NCBI RefSeq assembly: GCF_910592395.1
Contig: NC_088314.1
Span: 5,270,001 to 5,334,000, forward strand
Source of the DNA: Lineus longissimus
Taxonomy: Eukaryota > Nemertea > Pilidiophora > Heteronemertea > Lineidae
Direction of reading: 5' to 3'
DNA length: 64,000 bases
Each line of letters opens with the position of its first letter. The first letter of the stretch is position 1. Positions 47,101-62,100 of this stretch are shown here, piece by piece. Under the pieces are notes generated by a model. That model made no database searches and was not told where the DNA came from. It saw only the letters and a list, made by a program, of their open reading frames with translations. The position numbers and the translations under genes were made by a program.

Positions 47101-50100
47101 GTCTCGGAGCACCTTTCTTTACATTTTGTACTCTAACACTTTTGACAATAGCATATATCCTGACATAAAGACCTGATCCAACTCCTTATTGGGATATACA
47201 TGTATCCTATTGGTAAAAGAATATACGATAAGCCTCTGAAGTCACTATAAAGTCTATCATACTATCGTAAAGATGCCATTTGCACTGTCAGAACCTACGC
47301 ATTCCCGCCTACAAGTTTCCAGGGCTCAACACCGAGCCCACATGTTACGTCAATGACAATATTCCCCCCTGAATTAACCCCCAGTAGCAAAAGTTCATAG
47401 ATCTCAGTTACACTTTCCAATAGTTTTCCCGAGAACTGACCCTGGAAGTCCTGGCAGAAATACGGTCCAAATGTTGGGCAATCTTATCAAAAAGACAGAA
47501 TACATTCTTTAATCTGAAGTCACACAGATTAGAGCTGCAGCACTATCAACAAGAATCCAGCGACGTCTCCAGCATAATATGTTCTAATCCCTCCTGATGA
47601 AACTCTATCCTCGGCATTGATTTTCCATGCAGCCGAGCTCTTCTTACTACATTTAGTTATCGTATAAAAGTGGGATGTTTACTCACGAACAAAGGATCGG
47701 GTACTGGTATCATTCCAAGGAAATAGCATTGGACACTTTAATGAACTGAATGACCATGTCTAGCAAAAAGCAGGCAAATACTTTACAGTCCAAAGATTGG
47801 TAATGCCGAGGTCATCAAATTCATAAATTTGACAAACTTTTTCCTCAAAATGACTGCAATGTCGCTTACTGCGTTCATGCACACACCCCTTCATATATTC
47901 TTCTAAGAAAATTATGTTCAACTTACGTCCCCAGACCTTAGTCTCCCCATCCGTTAATCTCTCATCTCCTTTTCCTTTGCTCGTGTGACCAGCGATATAA
48001 ACCCTATATTTCTGTTTTGGTTCTAATCCGATGATTCTGTACTGACGTCTGTTTGGATTGTCGATGTAAGGCTCCGTCTGTCTTTCTGTCATTTCAAAAC
48101 CTTTTACTGAAATTAGAAGACCATATTCATATCAGTTTGTATTCAAAAAAACATTCTGCAACTTCAAAAAAGAGGTAAAAAAATGGGCAGCTTTGACATG
48201 TTTGAGTAGTTTATATCATAGATAAACAAAAGAGATGCAGAAGGCAAACTGAACAGTCAGACAATTGGTTATTTACTTTCTGATGTTTCCATCTTTTGGC
48301 AGCAATGTAAACTGATGGAACTTACCCATGCTATAAGATATTTCATAGCCAATTATAACACCATTAGCTTCTTCTGGTCCCTCCCATTCAAGGTCCAAGG
48401 CTGTCGTATATTGGTTTACTACTTTGAAACTTTTGACTGGGCCAGGTGCTGCAAGATGAAAATAAAACACTGAATATCAGCAGTTTGATTTTTGTACTTG
48501 TAGGCCTAAACCCTAATTAACAGACTGTTCTATTTCTCCGTCACCCATCAAATAACTTGGGTGACAGGGCTCCAGAGAACACAACCACAACTCCATAGAG
48601 GTAATTTCTCTACAAAATGTCTAGTTGGACATCCTCATTTGAGCTACTGTCGGCATCCTCAGGCAGTCCCTGAGGAGAAGGCATCGTGCTCAAGAGATCA
48701 GAGTTTAAAAGTCTTAAGGAATATCTTAAAAACACACTTACTTCCCTCCTTTGTTCTAATCAATATAATATTACTCGGTGGACCGGCATATTTCTTGTTG
48801 ATGACCCGGGCCTGGACTTCGACATCTGAGTAAGCTGGGAGGTCAGCTACTGTCCGCTTCATTTCTTTCCGGACAATCTGTCGTCGTCTACGCTGTGAAG
48901 ACGGCTTGTTGATGATGATGTCGGTCTCTCGTCTCTTTTCATATCCTTCTTCTTTTCTCCAGTACTCAATCTGAAAAAGATGTGAAGCATTCTCACAAGT
49001 CTGTAGACATCTGTCTGTACATCGGAACATTGACGAAGAGCACCAAAGAGAAATATTGCAACAGAGGATTCTCTGTACGTGATTGCCTCGCCAGGTATGG
49101 TGGTTGTGTGTGCTTAAGAAAGACACTTTTTCAATCCACGTACCCTGTATCCGACAAAGAAGCCCTTGATAACCTCAACGCTAGAGTCCACTTCATACCA
49201 CAAGAAGTTTGCTGTCTTGTCTGTGATGCTAGCTTCATCAACACGGAAGTTCTCCGGTGCTACTGTTGGTACTGTAAAACAAAAAGAACAGTACATGATA
49301 TTGAAGTAAGATAACAGCCTGCATGATTTAATCTCAACCAACCAATCTGATTGTTATGGCACGAGCTACAGTTCCTCCAACCGGGATGCCGTCCATAATT
49401 CCCACTGGGATATTATTGGGATTGTAAAGTGCTTTGAAACAGTCCCAAGTCAATATAAAGCGCTATAGAAAAGCCACTATTTTCAATGTATCTTCTCCTT
49501 ACCATCTTCGCCTGAATATCCATAGACAATAATCGTTGGTGCAGACGATATCTCAATAGCATTCCGTGTGTACATTTTGACCAGGTAGCGTTTATATGTC
49601 TGTTGACCCTCGATAATGATTTCTCGCTTGTTGTGATCGGATATTTCCTTTTTGCCGGAATATTTTTTGAGGTCATCTCGCTGGCAGTCCGGGTCCATGC
49701 ATTCCCACTCGACCACGTATTCAAAGTTCTCTCCATTGTGTTCAATTTTATCCATAGGCTGAAATAGAAAGAAAGTTAAGTGTAAATGAAATCTTCTGCA
49801 CATGTCCTTAGGTTAAAAAGCAACATTTCTTCTACATGTATGTGTGTCCCTTTAAAAAGACCTTTTGGAACTAGAGGCTACCAGTTTAAGGTTGTGCTGG
49901 CCCGGGGAGCCTGAGTGGGTCTGGTTGTTTGGGTATGCCTGAGACAGGTCTGAATATCTGGTCTTCAAATATCGAAATGAACATATTTCCATAACTTACT
50001 GTCCATGAGATCACCAGATTGGTTGGAGTTGTCCCCTCTACCATCACGTTGCCTGGGTTCTTATCAGGCCGTGCTGCAGCTGTCCGGCATACCTCAGCAG

Positions 50101-53100
50101 TATGTTGACTCGGCTCACTCGGGTCTATCTTATTCACTGCGATAACTTGGAATGTATAATTCACCCATGGGGACATCTTGAACTCCGACGACTCGACGGT
50201 TGCATCTGGTTCGAGGGCTACCCGCCATTTGTCTGGGGCGAACGTCGTGTTATAGCGGACAATGTATTTTTTTATGGGTGAGAAGTTGTCGCCGTTTGGT
50301 TCCCAGGATATGATGGCGACGTTCTCATCCTTTCGAGTGTAGCAGTCGACCTTGACATTCTTGGGTGGGTTGGGTTTATCTGGAGAAAAGATAACGAATT
50401 AATTTCAAAAGCTTTATTTTCAGAAAAGATGTTCTAATTCCAAATATTTTTTTCACTGGTTTTTTTTCTACTCAAAATGAAGCAACATCTCCAGTCCCAA
50501 AACTTTTTTGACTTTGACCATTTCTATGAAATTTTTTTTGTGAACTTTTTGACTTTCAAGATGAAAAAGTTCCTAAATCCAAATTTTATTTTCACTGGTT
50601 TTTTTTCTGCTGAAAAGAACCAAAATGATCAGTCCCAAACCTTTTTTGGCTTTGAAAAATTTTCAGAATTTTGAACTTATGAAAAAGTTCAACAATTATG
50701 GCCTAAAAAAACATGCATTTTGTCCCTGGATTTTCAACTTCACTAACGCGACCACCCCAGTAATGCGACCATTCAACCTTGATGGTCGTGTTACCGGGGT
50801 CCCACTGTACTTGCAAAAGTGAAGCCAATTAACTGACTTGTTAGAGGATAAGGATATGAATATTCATAGAATACGTTACTAAGGACACCAAAACAAACAC
50901 GAAACTAGAGAAAAAGTGCCAACTAGGGCATGCATACCTTGGACTCGAACACGTGCACGTGCCTTGTCACTGTCCAATCCATTTGTTGCCACACACGTGT
51001 AAATCCCAGAGTCCGTCTTCTCCGCACGTGTTATCTCCAACACGTTATCTGAGAAACTTTTGAATATTCTCGGTTCAAGTTTATAGTCGATAAACTCCTC
51101 ATCTTTCTTCCAATCGATTTCCACTTTCTCCTGTGGGTCTGTTTCCGCTTCGCATTTGAGTTTTATTGTATCCCCGACCCTAACGGCCTTGTGTGTAGGC
51201 TTTGTTGTAATCTTTGTGGGTTCTAGAGTGCAAAGCCATGCATATTCATGAGAAATATATAAATTATATCAAGAATCAATAAAGACTGGTCTTTATCAAT
51301 TCTTGATTATATTGATTCATGTAATGATGATCAAATCCCTTAATTCAAGAAAATTGGGAAGATTGACAGCTATTCAAAGAGAGACATGCCCAATGAATGT
51401 CCTTTTCAAATTTCAAACCCTATTTTGGCTTGTGCACAAAATTATGGTATTTTGCTTTTGAAATATTTCATGATGTTTTGAATGAGTAATATTTTGTTAC
51501 TTTAAGACTTTTTAGAGAGATATTAAACTTCTGAAACTATTCTATGTTCAATGAATAAAGAGGGGAATACACTGTCAACAGAAACACACTACTGTTTAAA
51601 ATAGGTTTTCATGCCATTAAAACATTTGCAATCACACCTGATTCTATGTCATGAGATGTACAAGCTTGAAATTTGAAAAGGACTATATTGGACACCAATA
51701 ATTGGATCAACAGTTCTTAATTGGTGGAAAATGTACTGAGATCTATGAAACTGAATTAAGAGAAATTAGCAATTTAATTCTAACTCAAAAGTAAATGCAT
51801 TAACATTCTTGAATGAGATGCAATTTGTTATTACAATATAACACTGTCATTTCATTGTCGTAGGATTTGCCAGGATCGGGGGGAGTCCTTTTCAAAAATC
51901 AAATTTTATGTGAATATCCATGAGTAGATGATCGAGGTACTAAGCGAGGTTTCTGTATGCCTGCGACTGAAACATGATAGGGTGTTAAGTGGCTAGCCCA
52001 AGGATTCAGGGCATTAGGATGAAATAAACAGATTAACCCAAGTTTGAAGGCCTTTTCCAATCATTCAAAAATTTGAACAATTGACAAACTAGAGTTTGAT
52101 GCTGCTTATCGAATTTGTTTTATCTCTATAAATGCAGCCATACTTACGCCTGATTTCTAACATGGCATCACCATTAAGTTGACCAAACTTATTCTTGGCC
52201 TCACATTCGTATTTTCCACCATCATCATTGGTTAACCCCTGAAAAAAGATAAGTGCAATCCACTACATGGATATTCTCTAAATTCTGACAACGCTGGAAG
52301 ATATACTACACAGCACTGCTTCAATCAACTGCTGAAACTATATAGTGGACCATGCCACCATGGACTTCACTAACCAATGAGACTGCCAAGATTTCTGGTA
52401 CAGACTACGGGAAAGGCTTTAGCGGTCTTTGAACCACTGTTCTAAAGTCTTCATGAAAAATACATTCAATAAGAGAAGAACAAAAAATTACAAACCTGGA
52501 TTTCTAAATTTCCATCTTTGTAGAATTTATAATGTGACCCAGAAAGAACGACGCCATCTTTCACCCATTTGACCTTGGCCTTGGGCGCAGCATAGGTGCT
52601 ACACGTTATATTCACAATCTGACCAACAGCGTGTTTCATCTTTTGGTCCGGCGGCGCCTTCCAGCTTGGTGGCTCGGCTGAAATACATCAACGTTTCGAT
52701 AGTTTAATTGCGTCGGAGGAACTCAATGTCAAAGTTTTCAAATTTGATTACATTGGTGTCACACCTAGTTCGGAATCATGTGGGCCAATCAATTTAAGAT
52801 TTAGATGGCAGAGAATGGTGGATGCTGGGCAATCCATATTTCTCTCAACTGGTCAGTCACCTTTACAATAACTTACCTAGGACATTCAGATATGCATTGG
52901 TATAGAGATAGCCATGGCTGTTGCTCGCGTTGCACTGGATCACCTGAGCATCGCTCTTTGTCAAATTGATATACGTAATGTTCCCTGGCAAGATGATACG
53001 ACGGCTGTTGTCTTTCGCATCTGAAATTATGAAAATCCATCAGAATATTAGTACAAAAATCACATCTACTTTTTAATACAAAAACAAGTGACTTTCCTAT

Positions 53101-56100
53101 TGTAATTAAAATTTGGATAGTGTTCTGTTACAAATTTGAGGATTACCTTTGTTACCTTGGTTTCAAAGGGAATCTGTCACAATTATCACATGGTGCTGTG
53201 CTCAATTCGACAAAAACAATTCTTGTGCATGCATACGACAGGTGATCAAGACAATGATGAAGAGGTGTGCACAGGAAAAGGGAAATCTTACCTCCCCAAG
53301 CTTAAATTTAAAGAAATAGGATAGGAAAAATGAAGCAGGGTTCAGTTGGTAAAGTAAGGAACAGCACAAAGCAAAGTTCAACAAGAGGCCCAAGGGCCTG
53401 GCGCTCAGAGTGCAATTGTTCTGCAAAATGAAAAACTAACCAAAAACAAAAAAATGAAAATTGTGAAAAATGATCTGAACTGAGGGATATAAAACTATTG
53501 GATATAAAACTATCATCGAAATTCATGAATATTAATTGACCTACTTTTGATTGGCTGACCATCAATGTACCATGTGACGTCAGGGGTAGGGGTGCCGCCC
53601 GCCTTGCAGACAAACGAGATGGATTCCTCCTCTGCCTTATCCTCGTTCTTAGGTTTGATAATCCAGTAGGGTTTTGCTGGAAAAGGAAAAAACATAACCA
53701 ATATGAGGACAGTCTGCCTACTCCAAAGGTCTTATCATCATTCAACTTAAACAGATAAATCATGTGTCAGTTCACCTTTAAAGTTACAAGGTTAAGTTGT
53801 CTCACCACCTTTCCCAGGAAGACAGCAAGATGACAAAGTTCTTGAGTACGGGTGTCCTTGGATACTCAACCTGGATGCCTCAACTACTTACACTCAACTC
53901 TCAACTCAAAAGACTTCGTCTGACGGTTGACTTCCAAGCCGTTCTTTCCTTCGCACTGATATGTGCCCGCATCGTCGAACGTCACAGAGGAAAAGATGAG
54001 CTCCTGACCGAAGTGGTCGGTGTAGATATGGGGACTGTCTCCCATGGGTTTGTCAATACGCTTCCATGAGACATCTGGAGTGGGACTGGAAAAAGAGAGA
54101 CACTGCTGATAACTACAACGTTAATACCATAGCTGAGGGGGAGCTTGGGCGCCCAGTAGGTTCTGTATTTGTGCAAAGGAAGTTAGGTGATGTGTCAGAA
54201 TTCGAGTCACTCCTGATCAACGAGCAGTCCAAATTGGGCAGCATGCTTTGGTAGGTTTGGCAAATGCTTGAAAGAGACGCCAGGATGGGTTGGGCTGGAG
54301 GGAGATGATATTGTATGGCACTGTCAGAGAGGAGTAAAGCTGACACACACACTTATTGGAAGTCAGAGGAGCATTCATTGATAAGTCAATACATCATACT
54401 TTTCAATAAATTGCCCAAAGCTACCATCACACCAAGTGTTAACCATCTAGCCCTAGCAGTGACATATAAGCGGTGACGTATAAGCTCTCCAGAGGTGAGC
54501 TAAAAACTTACTATCCTGAGAATATACACTTCAGCTTGAAGAACTCGTCCCGGAGTGCAACAGGGCGATTCTCGGGAGTTGACCACATCAGGGCTGGTGC
54601 TCGCTTCGGGGCCGTTTCTGAAAAACAACACAACTTATCAATAACGTTTCATACTAGTAACATGCTTGAAACAGCTGCTATCACAGTGGTATGATATTAT
54701 GTTTAATGGTTAATTCATTAGTGTTGAAATTTTCACCAATTTAAAGTCGTTTTTTTGGAAAACACAATAAAACTCACCTCCAACGACGTCAATCTCCGCA
54801 TCCTCTCCCTGCACAAGCGTCCGCAAAAACGGATTATTGACGGTACACACGTACTTGCTCCCTGGCATTGACTCATCCGATTTTTGCACATTCACAAAAT
54901 GAAGATTTCCAAGATCGTCCATGGTTATTCTATTATCCGTTTGAACTTGTCGGATTTTTTTATCCCTTCGAATGGTTGCCCAGAACACGTCCGGTTCTGG
55001 ATATGTTTGTGGTGGCAAACAGCGGAGGGTGAGATGTGACCCTAACGCAACATGTTGACGGGTCGGCGATAATATACTCGGAAATTGCATCACACCTGCA
55101 AAAACAGTAATAGATAGATAGATAGATAGAATTAGCATTTCTATAGCGCCCCATATCACTGTCGCAATGTTCTGTGACGCTCCCCACCTAGTTTGAATCA
55201 CACCCCGAAATAGTCTCGAAATAGAAATGTCTTTAGAGAACTTTTGAATGTGGCCAATGAGGTCTCTTGTCGCAGTGTGGCGTCCAAAGTGTTCCACATT
55301 TGGGGAGCAAGAATCTCGAATGCTCTCCCACCAAACGTTTTGAGTCTATATGTTGGCTGAGTTATAATATCCTGCGACCCTGATCTTAGTGGCCGGGTTG
55401 GCACGTAGGGAGTGATGAGGCTGCAAAGGTACCCGGGGGCTGTGCCATGTATCGCTCCGTAGACCAGGACCAACAACTTGTAAATCATTCTTTGCTCCAC
55501 CGGCAGCCAGTGCAATTCCTTCAGGACAGGCGTGATGTGATCAGAGCGCCTAGTTCTGGTATTAGTATTTGTTAGTTATTGACAGGAGCAATCTTAACCA
55601 ACATCTATTTCTACAAGCTGTTAGAGAAAGTTTAAAGTATAAATCTGCATGTTTCTTTCAAGTGAGAACTTGAAATCCTCAAGCAATAGCACTCTTTCAA
55701 AACAAAGTGTATGCCAATCACAAGGGTGGGAGTCTGTACTTTGTTTTCAAGAGAACATTGACTCTCACCTTTGAAACTGGCATTTCGCTTCATTTTGAAG
55801 GAGTCCTAATTGCTTTAGAATTTCGAGTTCAAGCCAAAATGCTGGTGCCTACATTCAACCCCAAGTAGCGTTATGAAAAAGCCTACTCACTTGCAGTTCT
55901 GAGTTGTGTTTTCTGAGTTGCAGCAGTACCATATTCATTGTAAGCAAAACACTGATAGAAGCCCTCATCCGTCTCCAAGGGGTTGCTGAAGATGATGGTA
56001 CCCTTCTTCTGTTGCTGGCTGATTACGGTACCATCGATGACCAACTGTTCACCATCCTTCTCCCAGTAGAAACTGAAAAGGTCATGATATTAATAATTTG

Positions 56101-59100
56101 GCTAGTATTATAGGAATTGGGAAGATTTGAAAAAGATGCAAGTCTCTTTCTTATAAGGTTGGCATCATGGCATATAAGCTTTCTACAACTGTGGGTGATG
56201 CCAACATACTGATGGTACAGCTACCAGGACAAACATTCAATCAGGCAAGTGAAAAAAGATGACTCAAATCTCATGTTGTCCCCTCATAACATAGAATGGC
56301 ACAAAGGTAAACAACAGAGCTAGTGATGATTGCACCATTTAATTGATGTGACCTCCTATCAACCGACCACCACCCCATCGTGACAAATGACCCTCGATGC
56401 CCATGACGATTAGACGTTTTCAGTAATAGTCTCACGTAATCAGCAAATAGCAGAATGCTAAATGAAATTGACATCATCACACCAGACCCATTAGCTTCAG
56501 GCACTCACTGCTGACAGATTGTTTTGTTTTTTTCCTTCTTTCGCATTTGCTCTGATCACTACAGTTTAGCTATCTTTTCAGTTAATGTCCACGTGACTCT
56601 TTAGCCAATTAGGGAGCGCAGTGGCATAGTTCTAAGAGTGTTGAACTCCTAACCGAGGTCATGGGTTTGAATCACTTCTGAGACACTTAGTTCTTTCCTG
56701 TTAGAGTTCAAAGGTTAAGAGTTAGCACTTAGTAACTGCTCCTCAATGTCCCCAAAAGATTCTTGGATAATAAAGTACTTTGAGCAAGGACTTGTCCATG
56801 GAAAGAATTGAAAAGTATATGCCAACTTGAGTCAGGCTTCCCACACATTTACTCTCTAGACTGACTCTGACTCACAACCTGAACAATTTCCTTACACAAC
56901 TAGAGTTACCCGATACATCTGTTAATCTTAATCAAGACTGTGCAAACTTTTATCACTGATCACGTTTCAAGTCACCGAAGCTTTGACCATCGATTGAATC
57001 ATCAAATGTATCCGCCCTGACCGCAGAGCTGGACAATCTAAATATTGACCAATGTCCATGCTGATGCAAGTGGATGTCGGCCACTGACCATAATGATGAC
57101 AATACAAGAAGGACTGTCAGCTGGGTTAGACTTTATCAATGGTAAGGTAATCAAGGAAAAGGAAAAAGAACACCTGATCTTTACAAAGGTTGGAAGGTAT
57201 CACAGCAACAAGAGGAGGCGTACAAATGACTTAATGATGTTAACTAGCAAGATGATTGGACATGTAATTGGCGCTAATGGCAAAGCCGCTCTATGAAACA
57301 AAACGAAGAAGTCACTTAAATGTGTTGTTCCAATCCAGCTCTTTCATCAAATCAACATTTGCTGATGCCAATCATGAGCTCCACAGACAGATTAGAAATT
57401 GTCCAAGTGATTCAATCGAGACAAGGGTAATGCGGCCTCCAATCAGACAAATGGTTCACAATAACATTAGCTGACATCAGCAGGTGATTTTTTCCATATT
57501 GATTGTTGATGAGAGAGTGCAACCTTGTAAAATGGTTCTAGCCTAAGACAATGAGAGTTGGGGACAGCAGACATTTTTATAGTGGGACATCCAGACAGGT
57601 ACCCCTGCCCCTATTCTATGGCACTTGTTCTCCTTATCCTGATTAATTATCATGCTACAAGAGCCAGAATCATCTGCATCAAGAATTACCCCAAGACACC
57701 TGATAGTCCAAAACAATTCTGACAACCATTGGTCATGTTCTGTCTCCCAGCATCTTGTGTCATCTGATCAACGTAATCATTCATAAATGGAACCATATCC
57801 GCCTTGACCAGCTAACAACCTCCCACAGCACCAATCCATCTTATTAAGCCAATTATGGGTCTGATATGCGCAACCCTCAAGATGATAGGGGAGAGGAGTA
57901 ATCATTGCCTACACGCTACAGCTCATGCGATGAGGGTTGACGGGTCCGAACAAATGAAGAAGGTAGGGTATTTCTTGAAGGAAGAATGGAGGAATTCTGA
58001 TGAATGTTTCAATATCCTATGCAACCTTGTTTAGCAAAGACAAAAGAAAATACTGAAGGAAAATCATGTCAGATTGAAATTTCACCCAAACCACCCCCCA
58101 CATTTTGTGTTGTTGATGATCAAGACGGACAAAATCCCAACTGAATAAGATGGCCATATCTGTATCGCAATTAATAACATTGGGGTGATAATACTGGGCA
58201 AAGTCATATATCACCCCAGTATATTAACTCACTTCATCAATCATGCGTTAAGAATGATGGTACTGTACTGGTCACAACTGACATAACCTTTGCTTTGCGT
58301 CAAGTCTATGCATCACTGATATGTCGATGTAGTCTCTGCATCATGTTATGTCTCATCACCTCAAATCCAAAAAGATGCCAGATTTGCACTTATCGTCATT
58401 GCCAAGTAGGTATTGCTAACAATACATGTACAGTACTGGTCATCAGTAATGTCCACAACAGAAGTGGTTGACTGCGGACGCTCATACATACCGTGGGTCG
58501 GGATCTGCTTTTGCATCGCAGGGTAACAGAAGTCTGTCTCCCTGTTTGAAGGGCACCATTTGGTCTGGCTGTTCCAATATGTCTGGAGGTTTTGTAACTG
58601 GAAGATATAACAGAACACAGGATGTATTATGTGACTTATCTGTGAAAAATGCCAAAGTAACACATTGACCGAAACATCAAGCCAATATTTTAAAGGGAAC
58701 ATCTAATTTATGCAACTTATCTTGAACTGCAAACTTCTTGTGCAATGCGCAAACATTTTTGCAAACAAACATGCTCTGTGTAGAAGAGAAAAAAAGTCCC
58801 AGAAAAAACACCAGCTGCTAGGCCTGACAGTACCTTTGCACTCAGATATAAATCTACATATTTCAGTGGGATGAGCTTATTGGCTTTTGACAAATAGAAT
58901 TACTAGGGCATCTACGTGTACACACATGATGGTTGAAAGGACAAATTCACAATAAGAGAGGCATATTTTAAACGATTGGACCTTGAATAGAATTTGCACC
59001 AAAAAAGCACAAAAACACATTTAGTTAGTGAGATTTAAGAAGCAGAGCGAAATGGTTAATTTCAACCTCTTTAACATGTTTACAGAGTATGAGGTGTTTA

Positions 59101-62100
59101 TCCTTCGTCTACAATGTCATTTTTTATCAGCACACGGATTCATTCTAAGGATCTGAAACACACTGAGCAGTCTCCTGATGATCACAACAATGTGATGTCA
59201 AATTACTCATCGAACAAGGGAGTGGGGGCAGTAAAACTTAATTTCTCAACAGTTTCTACATCAGATATTCATCTCCCAGTGCCAACTGGTACTGCAAATT
59301 GTATTGGGTGATTCTGGGAGTGACGGCTTGACTCAGTTCACCCACACAGAAACAATCAACACTACCAAACACCTAGAATCCTAAGGCTAAACCATTTCCC
59401 ATGCATCCACATAGAATCTAACCATCGATACCAAAACCTTGTGAAATTTAAAGAATTTAAAAACGCTGAACCCTTTTTCTATGCTACACCATGCTATCTT
59501 CACAACAGTACATTTCACCCATAGAAACTCACTAGACCCTACGATGTGCAACAAACATGCACCACTGCATCAAAAAACTTGCTGGGAAATATCAACTATC
59601 TATAACTACAGAGAATTCATCAAAAATATCTAATGGGTGTAACTCGGAAGTGAGGACCATCTACGACAGCATGGGAGTCAAAAAGCTGGAAAAAGGGTTT
59701 CACATTTCCTAGACATCTGCCTTCATTTACAAAATATAAGCTTAAATTGAAATTGATAACTTATAGAGGAGACCCTGTTGAGTGTCAACAGTATTGTTGT
59801 CAAACACCTTCTGTATAATACTTTCAATCTTTTTGGGTGGAGTGCTCATAACTGATCAAATGGATTTGTGTTATAATACTTTCAATCTTTTTGGATGGAG
59901 TGCTCATAACTGATCAAATGGATTTGTGTTATAATACTTTCAATCTTTTTGGATGGAGTGCTCATAACTGATCAAATGGATTTGTGTTATACAGATGTGG
60001 TTAGGATAAGAAAAGTCATAAAACAAAAACAACACCGAAAAGGAAAAAACAATAGGAGTGAGACGTTTCCAGAGTTTCTGCATTGTTTTGGTGAAATACT
60101 GAACTCTGGAAATGTCTAAACCTATCGGACTCAATTTTCACCATAATCATGTATAAACATATGAATAAAAAGAAAATAATGTACAGGTTTTGGGCTATTC
60201 TGCAGCTAAATTGTTTACTTTTGCTGGCCCAAAAAATTGTCTTTGAGTTTACCCAGTAACATATTTGCAAAATAGATGAACATATTTTTTTACATATTCT
60301 TTTGAATAGACAGGTGAATAGCAGAGGTTTTGCGTGGGAAGTCAGGTATCTTAGCAAGGATATTGGGATCAGGGTGTGTCAAGGATAGCCTAAAATCTGT
60401 GGTCAACCCTTCAAAGACTAACAGTAAATCTTATCAACCCAGAAAAATCATAAATATAACTAAATTAACAGAAGCTAATGTATTAATCTGCAGTCCTGGT
60501 CATAAGCAATATACAAAATGTATGCTGTATGCTACCAGATTTTTGAAGCTATGACCACAATATTTGTGGATGTTGTATGTAACAATCACAAAGCAAGTGC
60601 CCATAGATATTGGTTCTGACCAGAACTGTAAACTGTAGGTCGTTAATCCACATACAGTGGAACCCCGGTCGGCGACCTACCCGGTAAGGCGACAGCCCCG
60701 CTATGATGACCAAAAATTGCCGGTCCCGAACGGTTTCCTCCGTACCATTACAAGGCAATTTTTCAAAACTTTGAACTTATGAAAGGATTAGGGTTAGAAA
60801 AATCTTTTATGTACAAAAAATTTTTTCCCTTTTTTTTTGCTCAAAATGAACCAACATCACCAAAAACTTCAGTCACAAAAATTTTTTGATTTTGAAAATT
60901 TTGAAATTTTCAACTGACTGAGTGATGATAAAATTTCTAAGTACAAACATTTTTTTCACTTTTTTTGCTCAAAATGAACCAACATCACCAAAAACTTCAG
61001 TCCCGAAAAATTTTTGATTTTGAAAATTTTGAAAAATTTTCAACTGACTGAGTGATGAAAAAATGTCTACAGCTGCTTTGAAACAGATTATCTTATCTTG
61101 ATCTGATAAATACACCAGCTAAATGATAAGTTTTCCATTAATTTTGTATTGAGAGTGTCCATATTTGTACTGACTATAATGATGGACCGGTCCCTAACTC
61201 AACCTTAGCCTTGAAAGGGTTAATGAAAGTTGTAAAAAATGTCCGTAAATAACATGCAGTCACTTACTGCTGCCAAACTTATCCTTGTAAACACCTTGAA
61301 GAAACCACACTAACATTAGCTAATGTGGGAACAGGTTTTGCACAAACATGGCAAAAGCTACGGCCAAACTTGTGTTATTAGCAAATGGGCATTACTTCTG
61401 TTCATGATGAAGCAAAAAGTCTTGCGAATTACTCTTGGCCATCAGAACAGAATGCTTAGAAGTTCATGTGGAAGAAATCATGCTTTAGACGGCCAATGCG
61501 CTTTGCTGTGTTTTACAAATTCAGAGAATCAAGAAGAGGGTACAGATGTTGAAGATGCCACACTTGTCTGCAATACTTGTCACATTAGATGATGATATCG
61601 GTCTAATAATAATGGTAAAGGCTCAGCTTCTTGAAAATATCAGTTTCGCTGAAAGCCGGAAGGTGTCGACACATAGTCATCGAATCCACGGCAATCACCA
61701 CGCGACAGACCTAATCAATACCAACTCCACATCGACAATCAAGAGAGCATGGAATCATTGAAAGGGTTATTGAGGGCCGGGAGTTCACAAATAATGTACT
61801 TCTATAGACATGTCATCGATTTCTAGAGACCAACAATTATACTCGGTTATCAATTTATCAATCTCTAAAGACCATCATTGTACTCGGTTGGTTTCATCAT
61901 TATTTTCTGTCTGTTTTGGCGCCGGTTTGACTTGCACCGTTTTAACGGAGTCTGAACTTATCGATCCGCTCAGCATCGACAGAAGCAATTAATTATTTAA
62001 ATAATTAATATTAATTATGATTGACGATATGTCAAATGAATTGACATAGCGAGCTGGACAGGAAATTTCACGGTTAAGTCAAATATTGAATGTGTTTATT

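Noticed and set aside
46870-47136. 88-residue plus-strand frame with a hydrophobic start
   Set aside because: Inside a neuroglian intron on the opposite strand; no domain and no donor that extends it.
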